Shown: positions 6,960-15,062, counted from the stretch's first letter. The stretch is 18,839 nucleotides of DNA from Oceanospirillaceae bacterium UBA1126 (GCA_002312935.1 DCAT01000020.1:5520-24358); one strand, 5' to 3'. The notes: generated by a model from the sequence alone, not told the origin. Translations and numbers: made by a program.

Positions 6960-7989
6960 CTGATGCCTTTAAGGCCCTTGCTTGCCGTTCAATTCCTTCA
7001 GTACACAGGACCATTGCAGCGGCGAAGTACGCCTGGAATAAAGCGTACATAGCTTCATCTACTGCACCGTAATGGCTCACGTAAGATTGCCTTAAACAAC
7101 TGTGCCAATTGATCTGTGTGTATGCTTTCATCTCTATATTGTGCCAATCAATAGCAAAACTAAGATCGCTAGCGTTCTGGCTATCGACTCCTGTTACCCT
7201 AACATGCCCCCGGCGCATTGCTGGCAATTCTCCCGTGGCATAAGATTCATATTTAGCCAAATCAAATAGGGGATGACCTGAGCTAATGCCGGCGACAGAT
7301 ACTGGGTCTATCAGCACCATTTGTGTGGGCCAGTGCTTTAGTGAAGAAAACTTAGGTAGTAATATGTTTTCTAAAAACAAATCACCGTGAAGCCTCACTT
7401 GGGGTTGGCCATCGATGGCCTGTAATAATTGGGTTTCACATGCAAGGCGACTAATATTTTTAGAAAGAGGGCAACATTCGTGGTTGTTAATGTTGAGGCT
7501 GTCTTGTGTTAAGCAGGCCAGTTCCGTTGATGAGGCCATAGCCTCTGCAGCCTGTTTTAAGGTGTCTAAAACATTAGAAGACAAGACGCAGGCTGCGTTT
7601 GATGGCGTATGTAACTGCCCAAACACCCGTTTGCCTAGATGCGTCTGAAACTGATCTGCCTGCTGCTGGTTAAATACCTTAGCTCGCGAAATTTGACCTA
7701 CATCGACACATTCTTTGTGATAAGCCATGTCATAACCTGGCGCAGGTTGCTCCCAAGATGCAATGAGCCGAGGGAATAAATCAATGAGATGAGGCTCTAA
7801 ATCTTGTAAGTACTGAGCCTCGGCGCGAAGGTTATCCATACCCCACGGGCCAGCTGATTGGTGCCCTTTAGATTGTTTACGTACCCTTTGTGTACCATCG
7901 ACCATACTGATGATTTCTGTGCGATCCCAGTAGCCATCCCTTAAAAGAGTATCTACAGTGGCAAGATTTGGACGTGTACTGGTGACCAT
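6925..7989 (-). CDS. Aminoglycoside-phosphotransferase-fold small-molecule kinase
   Basis: A 354-residue protein of the APH/choline kinase/fructosamine kinase fold. The catalytic loop is LHGDLFLENILL, giving Asp203 as base and Asn208 as metal ligand; the second metal Asp is Asp228 in VLIDPVSVAGI, followed by HPLFDLAKYESY. In the N-lobe, RVRKQSK is a candidate for the ATP-contacting Lys region and LRAEAQYLQDL for the alpha-C glutamate. It should phosphorylate a hydroxyl or amino group of a small substrate, which is not identifiable. The gene starts 8 bases after the ABC exporter stop, and its GAGG ribosome site overlaps that stop, so translation is probably coupled. This suggests, but does not prove, a shared substrate. 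No clear terminator lies before the convergent gene. Confidence 0.8.
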   Translation of the reverse strand: MVTSTRPNLATVDTLLRDGYWDRTEIISMVDGTQRVRKQSKGHQSAGPWGMDNLRAEAQYLQDLEPHLIDLFPRLIASWEQPAPGYDMAYHKECVDVGQISRAKVFNQQQADQFQTHLGKRVFGQLHTPSNAACVLSSNVLDTLKQAAEAMASSTELACLTQDSLNINNHECCPLSKNISRLACETQLLQAIDGQPQVRLHGDLFLENILLPKFSSLKHWPTQMVLIDPVSVAGISSGHPLFDLAKYESYATGELPAMRRGHVRVTGVDSQNASDLSFAIDWHNIEMKAYTQINWHSCLRQSYVSHYGAVDEAMYALFQAYFAAAMVLCTEGIERQARALKASVSLERAIFLSQ

Positions 7990-7997
7990 GGAGTACC

Positions 7998-9770
7998 TCA
8001 GTGGTTGAACTGTAATTCGCTTAAACGCTTGTAAAGGGGAGACGTAACAATTAAATCTTCATGTTTACCTTGTGCCTCTAGTTTACCTTCGTTGAACACC
8101 ATAATGCGATCAGCGTGCATCACGGTCGCTAACCTATGAGCAATGATGAGAGTAGTGCGGCCTCGCATTAACTCTTGCAGTGCTGCTTGAACCTTGTGTT
8201 CGCTGTTTGCGTCTAAGGCGCTGGTTGCTTCATCTAATAATAATATCGATGGGTTCTTCAGCATGGCACGGGCAATGGCTATACGCTGTCTTTGACCACC
8301 AGATAGCCGAACACCTTGCTCGCCCAAATAGCTACCATAACCTTCTGGTAAACGATCAATAAACTCGTCTGCATACGCTTTTTGAGCAACCTGTTCTATT
8401 TGTTTTTGCGTAGCGCTAGGATCACCATAGCGAATGTTATGTGCAACATCTGCACTGAACAACGTGGGTTGCTGTGGAACTAAACCTAAATGTCCTCGGA
8501 GATCTTGTGGGTTGAGTTGTTTAATATTGTGACCAGCGACTTTAATATGGCCTTTCTTAGGGTCATAAAAACGTTGTAACAACTCAAACAATGTGCTTTT
8601 TCCAGCACCAGAGGGCCCAACAATAGCTACTGTTTCACCGGCAGCAACACTAAATGTAATATTTTCTAGAGCAGTTTGGTCTAAACGAGATGGGTAGCTA
8701 AAGCTTACACCTTCAAAAGTCAGTGCCAAAGGGCCATTAGCTAATGCTACAGGCACTTCTGGCGAACTGATTTCTGCTTCTTCAGAGAGTAATTCTAACA
8801 GGCGCTCTGTGGCACCTGCAGCGCGCTGTAACTCTCCATATACTTCCGATATGGTGGCTACTGCCATAGCCACCATGAGGGCGTAAAAAACAAATGCTGC
8901 AAGCTCACCAGAACTGATGTGGCCGCTCGCAACATCCTGAGCACCCACCCAAATCATGCTGGAAAGGCCTGTAAAGACCAACGTCATGGCCACCACGATA
9001 AGAATAGAACGTTGTAAAATACGTTTTTTGGCAACGTTAAATGCTTTTTCTACTTCTATGCCAAACGCTGTAGTTTCTTCTGCTTCACGGGTAAAGCTTT
9101 GTACTACTTTAATATTTTGAACAATTTCGCCAGCATAAGTACCTATGTCAGCTACTCTATCTTGGCTTAACCGAGAAAGCTTCCGCACTCTGCGTCCATA
9201 AAGAATCATTGGGAAGATGATTAATGGAACGCTGGCAAGAACGATTAACGCTAACTTAGGGTTGGTAATAAGCATCATTACTAAACCACCAACAAAGGTT
9301 AAGCTGCTGCGAAGGGCCATAGAAATTGAAGAGCCAATAATTGACTGCAGTAACGTGGTGTCAGTCGTGAGTCGAGCATTAATTTCTCCACTACGATTAA
9401 CCTCAAAATAATAGGGATCTAGGGTTAACAAGTGATTAAATACCGCTAAACGCACGTCGTTGCTTACCCGCTCGCCTAACCATGACACTAGATAAAAGCG
9501 AGTAAAAGTGCCAGCTGCCATCAATAAGGTAATTACTGCCAGCACTAGCATGGCTTGGTTTAATCGGCTGGGATCAGCTGAGTCAAACCCTTGATCGATT
9601 AAGAGACGAATACCTTGCCCCAGAGCAAGAGAAACTCCAGCCGTCAAAATTAAAGCTAAAGCCGCACCAAACACCATTTTCTTGTAGGGTGTAATGAAGG
9701 GCAGTAGCCTCATTAATAATCGTAAATCTTGCTGCTTGTGTGGTGTTTGAGTGGGGTTGTCAGTAGTCAT
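7998..9770 (-). CDS. MsbA-like ABC transporter, permease fused to ATP-binding domain
   Basis: A 590-residue half-transporter. The first roughly 320 residues form a six-helix type IV exporter membrane domain with the family segments SWLGERVSNDVR and LTLDPYYFEVNRSGEINARL. The nucleotide-binding domain has Walker A GPSGAGKST (385-393), the Q-loop in LGLVPQQPTLF, signature LSGGQRQR (from 489), Walker B LLLDE (Asp513, catalytic Glu514), D-loop SALD and switch His in IIAHRLAT. It should work as a homodimer in the inner membrane, moving a lipid, peptide or drug outward. Close relatives are annotated as MsbA-family or multidrug/lipid exporters. It is not obviously the essential MsbA, since the neighbour is a kinase and not lpxK of the classic family. 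It is first gene of a two-gene operon and divergent from an MFS permease. Confidence 0.9.
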   Translation of the reverse strand: MTTDNPTQTPHKQQDLRLLMRLLPFITPYKKMVFGAALALILTAGVSLALGQGIRLLIDQGFDSADPSRLNQAMLVLAVITLLMAAGTFTRFYLVSWLGERVSNDVRLAVFNHLLTLDPYYFEVNRSGEINARLTTDTTLLQSIIGSSISMALRSSLTFVGGLVMMLITNPKLALIVLASVPLIIFPMILYGRRVRKLSRLSQDRVADIGTYAGEIVQNIKVVQSFTREAEETTAFGIEVEKAFNVAKKRILQRSILIVVAMTLVFTGLSSMIWVGAQDVASGHISSGELAAFVFYALMVAMAVATISEVYGELQRAAGATERLLELLSEEAEISSPEVPVALANGPLALTFEGVSFSYPSRLDQTALENITFSVAAGETVAIVGPSGAGKSTLFELLQRFYDPKKGHIKVAGHNIKQLNPQDLRGHLGLVPQQPTLFSADVAHNIRYGDPSATQKQIEQVAQKAYADEFIDRLPEGYGSYLGEQGVRLSGGQRQRIAIARAMLKNPSILLLDEATSALDANSEHKVQAALQELMRGRTTLIIAHRLATVMHADRIMVFNEGKLEAQGKHEDLIVTSPLYKRLSELQFNH

Positions 9771-9932
9771 TTTATGCTCAAAAAGTTTACGCCTGAGTAC
9801 CTATGTGTGGGCAGACTGTCTGTTTACAATTGTGCTAGGTAAATGCTGGGGAAATGGTTAACCAGACCCATGGTTAATTTTATCATCGATAAGCTATACT
9901 GCGGTTTAATTCTGTCAAGTTAGTTACTTATA
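9771..9932. promoter_or_regulatory. Divergent promoter region between ABC exporter and MFS permease
   Basis: This 162-bp region drives two transporter genes outward. It holds a candidate -10 TATACT at 9895-9900 for the MFS gene. Upstream, the octamer ATGGTTAA occurs twice in direct orientation (9854-9861 and 9870-9877, 16 bases apart), the first inside the palindrome TGGTTAACCA (9855-9864). A second imperfect dyad, CAGAC-T-GTCTG, is at 9812-9822, nearer the ABC gene. These could be operators, but no regulator gene is adjacent. Neither gene shows a strong ribosome site here. Confidence 0.4.
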
Positions 9933-11132
9933 ATGCACCTCTCACTGTTAAATTTAGGCAAGGCTCGCAGCCCAATTGGGCTGCTTAAGCTTATGACTTT
10001 TGCCATGCCATTTAGTTTTGGTGTGTGGATGGCGTTGTTCAATAATTTTGCTATAGAGCAAGGAGGGTTGAATGGTGCCCATATTGGTGTGTTGCAATCT
10101 TGGCGTGAAGTGCCTGGTTTTTTAGCTTTTGGTGCGGTATTTTTACTCGTCATCATTGCCGAACAACGCTTAGCAATATGGTCCTTAATAATGCTTGGTG
10201 TCGGTACTGCCTTGACAGGATGGTTGCCAAGTTTTAGTGGGTTATTAGTGACGACCATGTTGATGTCTGTTGGATTTCATTATTACGAAACGATGAAGCA
10301 GTCATTAGCTTTGCAGTGGTTTAGTAAGGAAGAGGCACCAGTTGAGTTAGGGCGCTTAATCTCAATTGGTGCAGCATCATCTTTACTAGCTTATGGTTGG
10401 GTATGGGCTGCGTTGCAAGTGTTCCATCTGCCTGTAGCATGGGTATATGTTTTTGGTGGGGGCGTAACAATTACTGTAGCGCTTATCGCTTTAGTTGTGT
10501 TTCCTCAATATACATCTAAGGTGCCACAAACAAAGAAATTAATTTTACGTAAACGTTATAGTCTTTATTACGCTTTGGTTTTTATGGGTGGTGGCCGCCG
10601 ACAAATATTCGTAGTATTTGCCGCATTGATGATGGTGGAGCGTTTTGGTTTTGGTGCTGATGAAGTAGCATTAATGTTTTTAGTGAATGGCCTTTTAAGC
10701 ATGTGGCTAGCACCAAAAATAGGGGGCTTAGTGGCCCGGTGGGGTGAAAAACGGGCCCTGACTGTCGAATATATTGGTTTAATACTTGTGTTCTTGGCTT
10801 ATAGTGTTGTGGAGTGGGCGCCCTTAGCGGTGCTTTTATATTTACTAGACCATGTGTTGTTTGCTATGGCTATTGCACAAAAAACCTATTTTCAAAAAAT
10901 CGCAGACCCTGCTGATATGGCGTCTACAGCAGGCGTTTCCTTTACCATTAATCATATAGCCGCTGTAGTGTTACCTGCGCTAATGGGGCTCTTGTGGTTA
11001 GTTTCACCTTCATGGGTATTTATATTGGGTGCTCTCATGGCTGCTATCTCACTAATGTTAGCTCGCTGGGTCCCCTCTAAACCCACTAGTGGCAAAGAAT
11101 GGCAAAACCCTTTTAGTGCAAAACCAAGCTAA
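9933..11132 (+). CDS. Major facilitator superfamily permease
   Basis: A 399-residue, very hydrophobic protein with about twelve membrane helices in two six-helix halves and a basic central loop (KKLILRKRYSLYY, near residues 206-218), the size and layout of an MFS permease. Between helices 2 and 3 the typical MFS signature is not clear, though the first half contains SWREVPGF and the second half has LMFLVNGLLSMWLAPKIGGLVARWGEKR, which resembles the loop 8-9 version of that motif. It should be in the inner membrane; the substrate is unknown. A later ATG (9993) is possible, but the upstream residues form part of the short N-terminal tail, so the first ATG is kept. The stop overlaps the convergent maiA-like gene by four bases. 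Confidence 0.82.
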   Translation: MHLSLLNLGKARSPIGLLKLMTFAMPFSFGVWMALFNNFAIEQGGLNGAHIGVLQSWREVPGFLAFGAVFLLVIIAEQRLAIWSLIMLGVGTALTGWLPSFSGLLVTTMLMSVGFHYYETMKQSLALQWFSKEEAPVELGRLISIGAASSLLAYGWVWAALQVFHLPVAWVYVFGGGVTITVALIALVVFPQYTSKVPQTKKLILRKRYSLYYALVFMGGGRRQIFVVFAALMMVERFGFGADEVALMFLVNGLLSMWLAPKIGGLVARWGEKRALTVEYIGLILVFLAYSVVEWAPLAVLLYLLDHVLFAMAIAQKTYFQKIADPADMASTAGVSFTINHIAAVVLPALMGLLWLVSPSWVFILGALMAAISLMLARWVPSKPTSGKEWQNPFSAKPS

Positions 11133-11755
11133 GTGAGTTGGGTATCTGGGTGGGCTTGCTGAAACGCACTTTGCTGGTTGCACCAGATTACTCGTTGATT
11201 AATGTTAGGGTAGGGTGTCATATCTAGTTTAAAGCGGTTGGCATTAAATACTTGTGGCACCAACAAGGTATCTAGTAAGTTAGCTTGGTTATTTTGTGTA
11301 TTAGTATCAATGTAAGCCTCAATCGTAGTGAAGGCAAGTTTGATCCAGTGGTAATACCACTCCATTTTTTCGGTTTCATTGTGAGCCATGTCATCAACAA
11401 GGTAGCGCAGTACACGAAGGTTGTTGAGTGGGTGAATATCACAAGCGATTGTATAGGCCTGCGCTCGAAGTTGTGCTTTTTCCAGGGCGCCTTTAGGCAA
11501 TAGTGGTTGCTGTGGGTAGGTTTCATCCAACCATTCTATAATGGCAATAGACTGGCTGATCACTTGGCCATCAACGCTTAAGCTAGGTACGAGCCCCTGT
11601 GGGTTTTTTGCTAAATATAAATCACTGTGTTGCTCCTGATTAAGCAAGTTAATTAGCACTTGTTTGTAGCGAATACCTTTTAAATTAAGTGCAATCCTCA
11701 CCCGATAAGCCGCAGAAGATCGGGGGTAGTCGTATAAAATAATTTCTTTGCTCAT
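11129..11755 (-). CDS. maiA: Maleylacetoacetate isomerase-like zeta-class glutathione S-transferase
   Basis: A 208-residue zeta-class GST. The thioredoxin-fold domain begins IILYDYPRSSAAYRVRIALNLKGI, close to the SSCSxRVRIAL motif of MaiA, and continues with NPQGLVPSL (cis-Pro) and the glutathione-binding QSIAIIEWLDE. The helical domain keeps IHPLNNLRVLRYL and LLVPQVFNANRF. The enzyme normally isomerises maleylacetoacetate to fumarylacetoacetate in tyrosine catabolism, using glutathione. Two points are odd: the motif is SSAA, so the cysteine of the SSCS motif is Ala16, and the region before LVPQV is several residues shorter than the usual F-G-D-x-P-T-x-A-D. The usual partners hmgA and fahA are absent, so its true substrate could differ. 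A MarR gene is divergent 64 bases away. Confidence 0.75.
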   Translation of the reverse strand: MSKEIILYDYPRSSAAYRVRIALNLKGIRYKQVLINLLNQEQHSDLYLAKNPQGLVPSLSVDGQVISQSIAIIEWLDETYPQQPLLPKGALEKAQLRAQAYTIACDIHPLNNLRVLRYLVDDMAHNETEKMEWYYHWIKLAFTTIEAYIDTNTQNNQANLLDTLLVPQVFNANRFKLDMTPYPNINQRVIWCNQQSAFQQAHPDTQLT

Positions 11756-11819
11756 TTCATTAGGCCATACTCATGGAGATAAAGGCTGATATCCTCTATG
11801 CTATCAGACATTGTTACTT

Positions 11820-12296
11820 ATGCAACTAAATGACCTATCACTTATGCCTATAGACCCCTCTAACGTTAGTCTCAATCTTGACCGGTTTTTGCCATACCGA
11901 TTAAACCGCTTAGCTCACAACGTGGGGGTTTCGCTTGCAACTATATACACTGATGCCTTTGGTATTAGTCGCTCTCAATGGCGGGTTATGGCGCTATTGG
12001 GCCAACATCAAAGGCTTACTGCAAAACAGATTTGTAACATGACTCATATGGATAAAGTAAAGGTGTCTCGTGCTGTAAACGGTTTGGTGAAATTGAATTA
12101 TTTACAAACCACACCAGATAAAGCTGACAAGAGGGCTGTGTTACTAACCCATTCTGTAGAGGGAAAAGAGCTCTTTCAGGTCATGGTGCCGCAGGTCCAA
12201 GCTTGGGAAGAGGACTTTCTGAAAAAGTTGTCAGTACAAGAGATTAGCCAGTTAGCCACTATTATTGACAAGCTTGACCCGTCTAATGAGTATTAA
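11820..12296 (+). CDS. MarR-family transcriptional regulator
   Basis: A 158-residue winged-helix regulator. The dimerisation helices flank a central DNA-binding core: FGISRSQWRVMALLGQH (about 48-64), LTAKQICNMTHMDKVKVSRAVNGLVKLNYL with the recognition helix near 78-92, and the wing TPDKADKRAVLLT (98-110) with the conserved D-x-R. Family members repress neighbouring genes until a small aromatic or phenolic ligand binds. The divergent maiA-like gene is the obvious target, which would suit an aromatic degradation ligand, but this is inference. The frame is open from TTG 11811; ATG 11820 is preferred as an ordinary start codon, although neither has a good Shine-Dalgarno and ATG 11844 is also possible. 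Its last codons overlap the start of the decayed DUF2164 gene. Confidence 0.87.
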   Translation: MQLNDLSLMPIDPSNVSLNLDRFLPYRLNRLAHNVGVSLATIYTDAFGISRSQWRVMALLGQHQRLTAKQICNMTHMDKVKVSRAVNGLVKLNYLQTTPDKADKRAVLLTHSVEGKELFQVMVPQVQAWEEDFLKKLSVQEISQLATIIDKLDPSNEY

Positions 12297-12554
12297 ATTT
12301 AACGCTGAAGAAAAAGCTGATTGAATAGGTCGATTACAGAATTATTGCGACACAGAATTAGACCAAAAACTAGGCAGCTTTGAAGCCAAATTTTAATGGA
12401 TTTTATAAGCAAAACCATGGCGTCATTTTATTACAATCGTGGTCTCTACGATGCCCCAGCTCTATTACAGGAGCAATTAGAATATGTTGGAGAATTAATT
12501 TATCAGTTAGAAAAGACACCACCCAAAAATACTAGTTTGCCCAGTGGTGGCTAA
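12286..12554 (+). pseudogene. Decayed DUF2164-family gene (stop codon and frameshift)
   Basis: Read from ATG 12286, the frame gives MSIKFNAEEKAD, then a TGA at 12322-12324, then IGRLQNYCDTELDQKLGSFE, ending at a TAA after the T-run at 12391-12394. A shift there (one T missing) restores the family: MDFISKTMASFYYNRGLYDA from 12396, then a Glu-rich helix ending QLEKTPPK, with a stop at 12552-12554. Joined, this matches the whole DUF2164 pattern of about 80-90 residues (EEK..., Y-x-x-x-EL-x-x-x-G-x-FxAxF, LDFI, FYNxGLYDA, YxLEK). The function of the family is unknown. One nonsense and one frameshift change make it a pseudogene unless either is a sequencing error. It overlaps the MarR 3' end by 11 bases, suggesting former translational coupling, and the convergent ChaC gene by 23 bases. 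Confidence 0.8.
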
Positions 12555-13110
12555 TGTCATTAAATAATGGGTCATGAATGTTTAATTTGTTTAGGTAAGA
12601 TAACGTATTGTTAAAATAATCGATATTACTACCTCGGCCGCCATGGGCTTGGCCTATCATACTGGCACACTGAGCGGCGTCAAAATCAACGTATTGTTTG
12701 TGCTGCTTATCTGCAACAAAGGTAATGGCAGTCACCGTTCCAGTATCAGTAGTTACTTGGCACTTATGTGGCTGGTAAAACATGGTTACCATTTCTCGTA
12801 ACCACAAGTGTTTAAAGTCTTCCTGTTTAGATGTTTTAGAAATACGAAATGCTACGCCTTCGCAATAGCCACCCTCTCGCAACGATAACACTAATCCAGG
12901 ACACTCTTGAGTGCCTCGATGAACTGTAGACAATGAATTGAAGCCTCTTTGTAAACCGTCAACTTTTCCTTGCCGACTCTCCACCACCTGCATTTCTGGG
13001 TTCCACAATAAAGACCCATAAGCAAAAACCCATAATTCCTCAGGCAAAGGGTTCTTTGCTAGGTAGCAATCTAGGGCGTCTAGGATATGTTTTTTTGGGT
13101 AGGGTGCCAT
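12532..13110 (-). CDS. ChaC-type gamma-glutamylcyclotransferase
   Basis: A 192-residue protein of the GGCT fold. WVFAYGSLLWNPEM (YGSL at 31-34) is the substrate-binding loop, RGTQECPGLVLSL follows, and Glu106 in LWLREM is the likely catalytic acid. GGRGSNIDYF and the C-terminal Y-L-x-x-L-x-I-x-D helix fit ChaC. ChaC enzymes split glutathione to 5-oxoproline and cysteinyl-glycine in the cytoplasm; activity on glutathione is inferred from the family. The start MAPYPKKHIL has an AGGAAGAG-type ribosome site just upstream. It is preceded by the terminator of the 5'-nucleotidase at 13127-13158, so it needs its own promoter. Its 3' end overlaps the DUF2164 relic. Confidence 0.88.
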   Translation of the reverse strand: MAPYPKKHILDALDCYLAKNPLPEELWVFAYGSLLWNPEMQVVESRQGKVDGLQRGFNSLSTVHRGTQECPGLVLSLREGGYCEGVAFRISKTSKQEDFKHLWLREMVTMFYQPHKCQVTTDTGTVTAITFVADKQHKQYVDFDAAQCASMIGQAHGGRGSNIDYFNNTLSYLNKLNIHDPLFNDISHHWAN

Positions 13111-13126
13111 AACTCTTCCTGTATAT

Positions 13127-13158
13127 AAAAAGCCTGCTTCAATAAAGAAGCAGGCTTT
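13127..13158 (-). terminator. Rho-independent terminator after the 5'-nucleotidase
   Basis: Arms at 13129-13140 (AAAGCCTGCTTC) and 13147-13158 (GAAGCAGGCTTT) pair perfectly over 12 bases around a six-base loop (AATAAA). Read on the minus strand, the stem is followed by a T-run (complement of the As at 13127-13131). It lies about 50 bases past the stop of the 5'-nucleotidase, and before the ChaC start, so it separates the two transcripts. Confidence 0.9.
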
Positions 13159-13207
13159 ATGCTGTCATATCAAAGGCGTGTTGCCAAGCCTTGGTATTAC
13201 TATAAAT

Positions 13208-14797
13208 TTAATTCCTAGTAACGTCGCCTTTTGCTGCAAAGTCAGCAGCTTTTAATGGGCTACGGCTAGAGATATAGTCCTTGAGAACTTCGGCGTCTAC
13301 AAACCCTGAGTTTACAAAGTTAGCGTGGTCTGACAAGCGAGGATAGCCATCGCCACCCGAAGCCATGTAAGCGTTAATTGCTAAGCGGTAGGTTTTATTT
13401 GGTTCAACAAGCTTACCTGCAACAGTTGCACTAATAATGCTATTGCCATTCATAGTAATTTCTACACCTGCAAACTGAGCAAAGGCGCCGCTGCCAGATT
13501 CTTTATTAGCGGCGATTTCAAGGTAAGGCATTAATTCAGCACCAGTTAAATCGACGTAAGCCACAGCGTTTGCAAAAGGCTGTACTTTAAGCACGTCTTT
13601 ATAAGTGATGTTGCCCGCTGGCATATCGTCGCGGATACCACCAGAATTCATGATGCCTAAATCGGCCTGTACTCGCGCCATTTGCGCTAAGGCAATAAGG
13701 TTACCTAGGTTGGTTTCACTAGTACGAACTTGCTCACGAGCTCCAACAAATACCTCGTCAGCATTGCCAATAACCTGCATTAGCTGCTCTTGGCCTTTGT
13801 TCTGATAAGGCTCTAGCATCGCTTTAAGGGTTTCATCAGCTACGATTTCTTTATCAACAAAGACTCTTACCTTTTCACCATCGATGACTACTTTCTTCTT
13901 TAGGTTAACTGGGATCAACTGATAGTTAATTACAGAAATCTCACCATTACGTACTTGTAGATCTAAACGGCCTACGTACTTCCCCCATTCCTTAGCTTGT
14001 ATGATTAATGTATCGTTTTGTACATCGGGGCTAAAGGTTGCGGTTTGACTGTGGCCGCCAACAATTACATCTAGGCCATCTACGGCCTTGGCTAAGGTTA
14101 CATCACCGGGAGCGTTACCTCCGTTTTGACCAAAGCGGTAGTGGCCCATGTGGGTAACTGCGATGACTAAGTCGCTGTTAGCAGCTAATTCAGGAATAAT
14201 TTTTTTCGCCACCTCAACCGGTGATTGAATTTCTAGGCCACCTAAGAACTCAGGATTACCAATACGCACAGTATCTTGCGTAGTGAAGCCGACCACAGCG
14301 ACCTTAAGGCCGTCTAAGTTAAACATTTCGTGACTCTTAAACAGAGGCATGCCAGTGTCTTTGTTTAATATGTTAGCTGACAAAAACGGGAAACGCGCCC
14401 AATCATGTTGTTGGCGTAACACAGAAATTGGATTATCGAACTCGTGGTTACCAAGAGCCATTGCATCGTAGGACATGTAGTTCATGCCCTTAAAATCTGG
14501 TTCTGCATCTTGTAGATCAGATTCTGGCACGCCAGTATTTATATCGCCACCCGATAAAAGTAAAGTATGGCCGCCGTTATCAGCTACTTCGTCACGAATG
14601 CCTTGAATTAAAGCAGCACGAGCAGCCATTCCATATTCGCCGTTGCGGTTGGGCCAAAAGCGACCGTGGTTATCATTAGTATGCAATATAGTTAAATTAT
14701 AGGTCTGGTCAGTGGTGGAAGCTAAAGCATTTTGACTAGCAAAAGCCAAACCTGCAATACAGCTTAACACCACACCACGCTTGATAGAATTGATCAT
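13208..14797 (-). CDS. ushA: Exported bifunctional UDP-sugar hydrolase/5'-nucleotidase (UshA family)
   Basis: A 529-residue secreted two-domain enzyme. Residues 1-26 are a Sec signal peptide (basic N-end, hydrophobic core, cleavage after NALA). The calcineurin-like metallophosphatase domain has the metal ligands Asp42 and His44 (HTNDNHG), Asp84 (SGGD), Asn116-His117-Glu118 (GNHEFD), His215 (THMGH) and His248 (GGHSQT). The C-terminal 5'-nucleotidase domain shows NLGNLIALA, MNSGGIRDDM and the YMASGGDGYP substrate loop. In the periplasm such enzymes release phosphate and nucleosides from extracellular nucleotides for salvage. Size and motif order match the UshA/NadN family, and NAD hydrolysis as in NadN is an alternative. 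An operator-like palindrome overlaps the upstream promoter region, and a terminator follows the gene, so it is a single-gene transcript. Confidence 0.9.
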   Translation of the reverse strand: MINSIKRGVVLSCIAGLAFASQNALASTTDQTYNLTILHTNDNHGRFWPNRNGEYGMAARAALIQGIRDEVADNGGHTLLLSGGDINTGVPESDLQDAEPDFKGMNYMSYDAMALGNHEFDNPISVLRQQHDWARFPFLSANILNKDTGMPLFKSHEMFNLDGLKVAVVGFTTQDTVRIGNPEFLGGLEIQSPVEVAKKIIPELAANSDLVIAVTHMGHYRFGQNGGNAPGDVTLAKAVDGLDVIVGGHSQTATFSPDVQNDTLIIQAKEWGKYVGRLDLQVRNGEISVINYQLIPVNLKKKVVIDGEKVRVFVDKEIVADETLKAMLEPYQNKGQEQLMQVIGNADEVFVGAREQVRTSETNLGNLIALAQMARVQADLGIMNSGGIRDDMPAGNITYKDVLKVQPFANAVAYVDLTGAELMPYLEIAANKESGSGAFAQFAGVEITMNGNSIISATVAGKLVEPNKTYRLAINAYMASGGDGYPRLSDHANFVNSGFVDAEVLKDYISSRSPLKAADFAAKGDVTRN

Positions 14798-14817
14798 AAG
14801 GTTCTCAATTTTTTATT

Positions 14818-14846
14818 AGAATAATCTCTGTTAAACATTAACAGAA
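14818..14846 (-). promoter_or_regulatory. Promoter region and operator-like palindrome upstream of the 5'-nucleotidase
   Basis: On the minus strand a candidate -10 TATTCT lies at 14823-14818. Just upstream a perfect dyad TCTGTTAA-ACA-TTAACAGA covers 14827-14845, where the -10/-35 spacer and -35 would be. It is 30 bases before the ATG. The position suggests a repressor or activator site, but the regulator is not known. The -35 match is weak. Confidence 0.45.
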
Positions 14847-15062
14847 CGCCATGGACTTAATTAATTTTACAAGGAATGAAACAAAACACAATGCGTTATA
14901 GTGGATTTTATTAAACTAAAGTCGAGTATGGTTGTTAACCCTACTTGCAGTTTATGTGGGGGCCGCAAAGTAAAATAATTACCATGTTAATGGTCGTCTC
15001 ACTATGCAAATGCCTTACTTATCGGCTTATATGCGCTTTTATTAGTGAGATATTTCCTTTAT

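Noticed and set aside
14997..15050. Inverted repeat TCTCACTA / TAGTGAGA downstream of the AsnC gene.
   Set aside because: The 38-base loop and lack of a T-run make it a poor terminator; 8-bp inverted matches at that distance are expected by chance in AT-rich DNA.
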